From JAFGPL01 sp963781805 (lineage in GTDB: Bacteria > Bacteroidota > Bacteroidia > Bacteroidales > UBA10428): DNA of 64,000 nucleotides. Positions within the stretch are counted from its first letter, which is position 1. Every line of letters starts with the position of its first letter. Below the pieces are notes generated by a model. It was not told the origin of the DNA. It saw only the letters and a program-made list of their open reading frames with translations, and made no database searches. Position numbers and translations under genes: made by a program. Of the stretch, positions 61,512 to 64,000 are shown one piece after another. The stretch lies in contig CAWAHF010000004.1 in assembly GCA_963781805.1 (NCBI GenBank), positions 2,294,001-2,358,000 on the forward strand, written 5' to 3'.

Positions 61512-64000
61512 TTATTTATTAATTGTAACAGATTTTTTCTTTTTTCGATCAACTTCGCCCAATATAGCATGCCAATATCGTTTCCAGAGCTCACCGAATG
61601 TGTTAAATTCTTCTTTATATACCAGACCAACTCCCTGGGTATATGCAGATGATAAGGGAACTAACTGATCTTCGTTTGAATGGTTAAAAGCTGTAATCCT
61701 TAATTTGCCATTATTGGTTATTTTATAATCCACATCCACGTCGCCGACAATTTTATTTGTTTGCTGAGCAGTAGCGTTGGTAGTGTTGGTTGGAACTCCA
61801 AGATTGCCGTAAATGGTAAGATGATCATTCAACAGCTGGGTTGACATGGCTACTTCAATTTCATTGCTTTTCACTTTGCTGTTATCCGACCGGTAATTCA
61901 GCTGAAAGTCCACATCGTTACTGATTTGAGATAACCAGTTACTCAACTGATTGGAAAGAAATTCACTGGCATTCACATTGGCTGCGTCACTATATGGAGA
62001 TGAACTTCCAAAGGTTGATGTTCCTGATGGATCTTCAGGTAAGAATCTGCTAAGTACAAGCAGGGCAGCGAACTGTTTGTTCAGTTCTTCATTGCTGCTG
62101 ATTTTACTTTTTACCAAATCACGGGTTGATTCTTCAACATTCGGAAGGTAAATATCATATTGAATATTTGGACTCATAAGTTTTCCGGTCATCAATATCT
62201 GACAATCTACTGTGGTTTTTGTGGTACTGTTAATTTGTACGGATAAATCTTTCAGGGAAGCTTTGGTCCTGTAAATGGCTTTAAGATTAATCTCTGCATC
62301 AAATGGATTTCCGTTCCAGTTTATGGTTCCCCCGTAATCAATCAGAAATTTTCTGTTAATTACATTCAGAAGGGTAAACAGGTATTCCCCTTCTTCCACA
62401 GTATAGTTGCCATACATATTAAACTGTCCGAGGGTATTAATCTGCATTTTAAGATTGCCGGAACCGTTACCTTTTATTATATCTCCCACCGTTGGATCAA
62501 ATATTAGCTGTACCTCGGCATCGGGGGTAACTTCCAAATCGAAATTTAACTGAAGGCCTGTCAGATTCACCTGGTATTTCTTTTCAATAGATTCCGTATT
62601 TTCAGATTCATTGGGAGGAACAAAGTTTACAAAATTATATTGTGTAATGGTTTCCTGATTTGAAAGTGGAATATAAATACGCGTGTTTTTCTCTGTTTTT
62701 GCATTTATATCCATGGTAATATTTTTAGGTGTTCCCCTGATGATAACGAGACCGGTTCCAAAAGCAGATCCATAAAACTGTGAATTATCCAAATGAGATG
62801 TGTTCAGAAACTCAAAGTCTTTTGCATTTATTGTAAGATTAAATCTGAAGTTTTTAAGGTAGTTATTTGAAATGGTGCCATTTACTATCGAAGAATTTCC
62901 ATAATTGTCAAAAACCTGCAGATCGTTGAATAAAATATTGTTTTTATCAATGGTAACCTTTTTGGTGAATTCGTACCTGGTTTTCAGGTAATTAACCGTA
63001 AATTCAGCTTTCTGCATCAGCAATTCACCTGAAAAAACAGGCTTTTTAATACTACCGTTGAGTTTCAGATTACCGGATGCAAGTCCCTTTAGATTACTTG
63101 CCAGATTTTTGATATAAGGATTGAACAAATCCAAGCGCAGTTTATTAAGATCAATATCAAAATCAAGTTTACCTTCTCCTCCGGGCAGATATTCACCTTC
63201 GATGGCAATGGTTTTCAGATTGCCACGTTTGGCATAGGCATCAATCTGTATAGATTTTTCGAGATTGTTCCATTGAGAATTAATAACTGTGTTTCCCAAC
63301 GTTTCATTATTTATCCCAAGGGAATCGATAGCAAGCTGCGAATAGAATACCGGATTTGCATAAACACTTGAAATATTGGCATTCCCGTTCATAATTCCGC
63401 TTATCCTAAAACCTTCTGAACCGGTGAACGAATTAAGATTATCAAGATTGAAGTCATGAAATTCGACATTCAGATTATCCTCCGGATTTTCTGAGATATC
63501 TCCATATATTCTGAAATACTGATCTTTATGATTGATGTAAATATTACCCACTTCAATTTTTCTTTTATCGATTCTTACATCGCATTGGGCAATGTTCCAT
63601 AACGTGTCATAGGTGATAATTTTTGTGGGCCTCAAATCAACCAGTAACATGGGAAAGGTATTATCATCCTGATGTTCAAACTGAATGGCTGCATTTATTT
63701 CACCCTTGTATGTTGCTGAATCCCAATTATTCCATCGAACTGTTAAATTAAGTGTATCTGAACCAATATCCGAAAGGATGGTAAAATTTTCCAGGTTAAT
63801 TTTATTACCGAGTACAAGATTTTCACTACCCGATGTCACATTAAATACCGAATCATCCGACTCCACATTCAAATAAAGATTATTCCAGGTATTATTCTTC
63901 ACCCTCAGCAGAGGTGATTGAGCATGAACATACAAATGATTGGAATCCGGTTGAAAAGTCCCCTCAATGCTTGTATTTTCTCCAATAAAATAATCCTGAA
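61512..64000 (-). CDS. TamB/DUF490-type translocation and assembly module protein (5' end outside window)
   Basis: At least 829 residues of the C-terminal part of a TamB-like giant protein, open to the right edge of the window (frame continues with ENTSIEGTFQPDSNHLYVHA, so the TTG near 63935 is not a real start). Long beta-helix of repeated amphipathic strands, ending in the DUF490 domain (about the last 300 residues) with VSLQ-like blocks: LFTLLNVINRKFLIDYGGTINWNGNPFDAEINLKAIYRTKASL, then the dimer/barrel-like tail YKEEFNTFGELWKRYWHAILGE. TamB-like proteins bridge the inner and outer membranes and take part in lipid transport and barrel assembly. No TamA gene in the window. Confidence 0.9.
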   Translation of the reverse strand, partial: QDYFIGENTSIEGTFQPDSNHLYVHAQSPLLRVKNNTWNNLYLNVESDDSVFNVTSGSENLVLGNKINLENFTILSDIGSDTLNLTVRWNNWDSATYKGEINAAIQFEHQDDNTFPMLLVDLRPTKIITYDTLWNIAQCDVRIDKRKIEVGNIYINHKDQYFRIYGDISENPEDNLNVEFHDFNLDNLNSFTGSEGFRISGIMNGNANISSVYANPVFYSQLAIDSLGINNETLGNTVINSQWNNLEKSIQIDAYAKRGNLKTIAIEGEYLPGGEGKLDFDIDLNKLRLDLFNPYIKNLASNLKGLASGNLKLNGSIKKPVFSGELLMQKAEFTVNYLKTRYEFTKKVTIDKNNILFNDLQVFDNYGNSSIVNGTISNNYLKNFRFNLTINAKDFEFLNTSHLDNSQFYGSAFGTGLVIIRGTPKNITMDINAKTEKNTRIYIPLSNQETITQYNFVNFVPPNESENTESIEKKYQVNLTGLQLNFDLEVTPDAEVQLIFDPTVGDIIKGNGSGNLKMQINTLGQFNMYGNYTVEEGEYLFTLLNVINRKFLIDYGGTINWNGNPFDAEINLKAIYRTKASLKDLSVQINSTTKTTVDCQILMTGKLMSPNIQYDIYLPNVEESTRDLVKSKISSNEELNKQFAALLVLSRFLPEDPSGTSTFGSSSPYSDAANVNASEFLSNQLSNWLSQISNDVDFQLNYRSDNSKVKSNEIEVAMSTQLLNDHLTIYGNLGVPTNTTNATAQQTNKIVGDVDVDYKITNNGKLRITAFNHSNEDQLVPLSSAYTQGVGLVYKEEFNTFGELWKRYWHAILGEVDRKKKKSVTINK

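Overview
The window is chromosomal DNA of a Bacteroidota (Bacteroidetes) bacterium, probably in or near the Bacteroidales/Marinilabiliales side of the phylum. The evidence is AT-rich DNA, several matches to the Bacteroidota -7 promoter element TAnnTTTG, an ECF sigma/FecR/TonB-receptor trio, a BT0820-type HAD phosphatase, a DUF5683 protein behind parAB, a DUF4492 protein ahead of cydAB, and an HU-type DNA-binding protein remnant. No rRNA, tRNA or CRISPR array was seen.

Layout. 1-4300 (minus): a caa3-type cytochrome c oxidase operon (SCO protein, subunits I, III, IV and a subunit II fused to cytochrome c, cut by the window edge). 4469-7558 (plus): a cytochrome bd operon with a small protein at each end. 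Together these give a low-affinity and a high-affinity terminal oxidase side by side. 7589-13168: phosphatidylserine synthase, HAD phosphatase, glutaminyl cyclase lipoprotein, a SiaC-like protein, ParA/ParB and DUF5683. 13329-19651: a LysM lytic transglycosylase, two SGNH hydrolases and an MBOAT acyltransferase, probably an envelope-polymer acylation set. 19787-20417: an MNT/HEPN toxin-antitoxin pair with a broken toxin. 20779-26241: a bacterial alpha-2-macroglobulin. 26318-28068: a tandem triplication of a DUF559 nuclease gene boxed in palindromic inverted repeats. 28152-36805: PfkB kinase, an outer-membrane barrel, GH43 glycosidase, and the ECF sigma/anti-sigma/TonB-receptor trio.

37113-42923 is the most unusual part: a 1700-residue protein that joins a cation-chloride cotransporter (SLC12-like) to a long helical region, a P-loop ATPase and a winged helix, followed 12 bp later by an MscS-type channel gene. 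This looks like a cell-volume or osmotic module. 43796-45419 holds a Gln/Asp-rich repeat protein and an outer-membrane protein behind a promoter-like motif shared with the ECF sigma gene. 45560-49610 is a thiol-redox island (three thioredoxin-fold proteins, a thioredoxin/glutaredoxin fusion, TrxB, GroES, DUF2892) diverging from a Crp/Fnr regulator. 49988-58852: MutS2, a RelE/ParE-type pair with a broken toxin, an SLC6-type transporter, a broken membrane-protein gene, GlyA, a TauE/SafE permease and a PIN-domain gene with a small partner. 59238-64000 (minus): a TamB-like protein (cut by the edge), ExbB/ExbD/TonB and a truncated HU gene.

A theme is decay and small repeats. Three genes carry a single in-frame stop codon with otherwise intact reading frames on both sides, two of them toxins whose antitoxins remain intact. 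The spacers hold a 151-bp MITE-like element, REP-like hairpins, a pyrimidine-rich repeat present twice in opposite orientation, and the DUF559 elements. All functional calls come from reading the translations; no database search was run.
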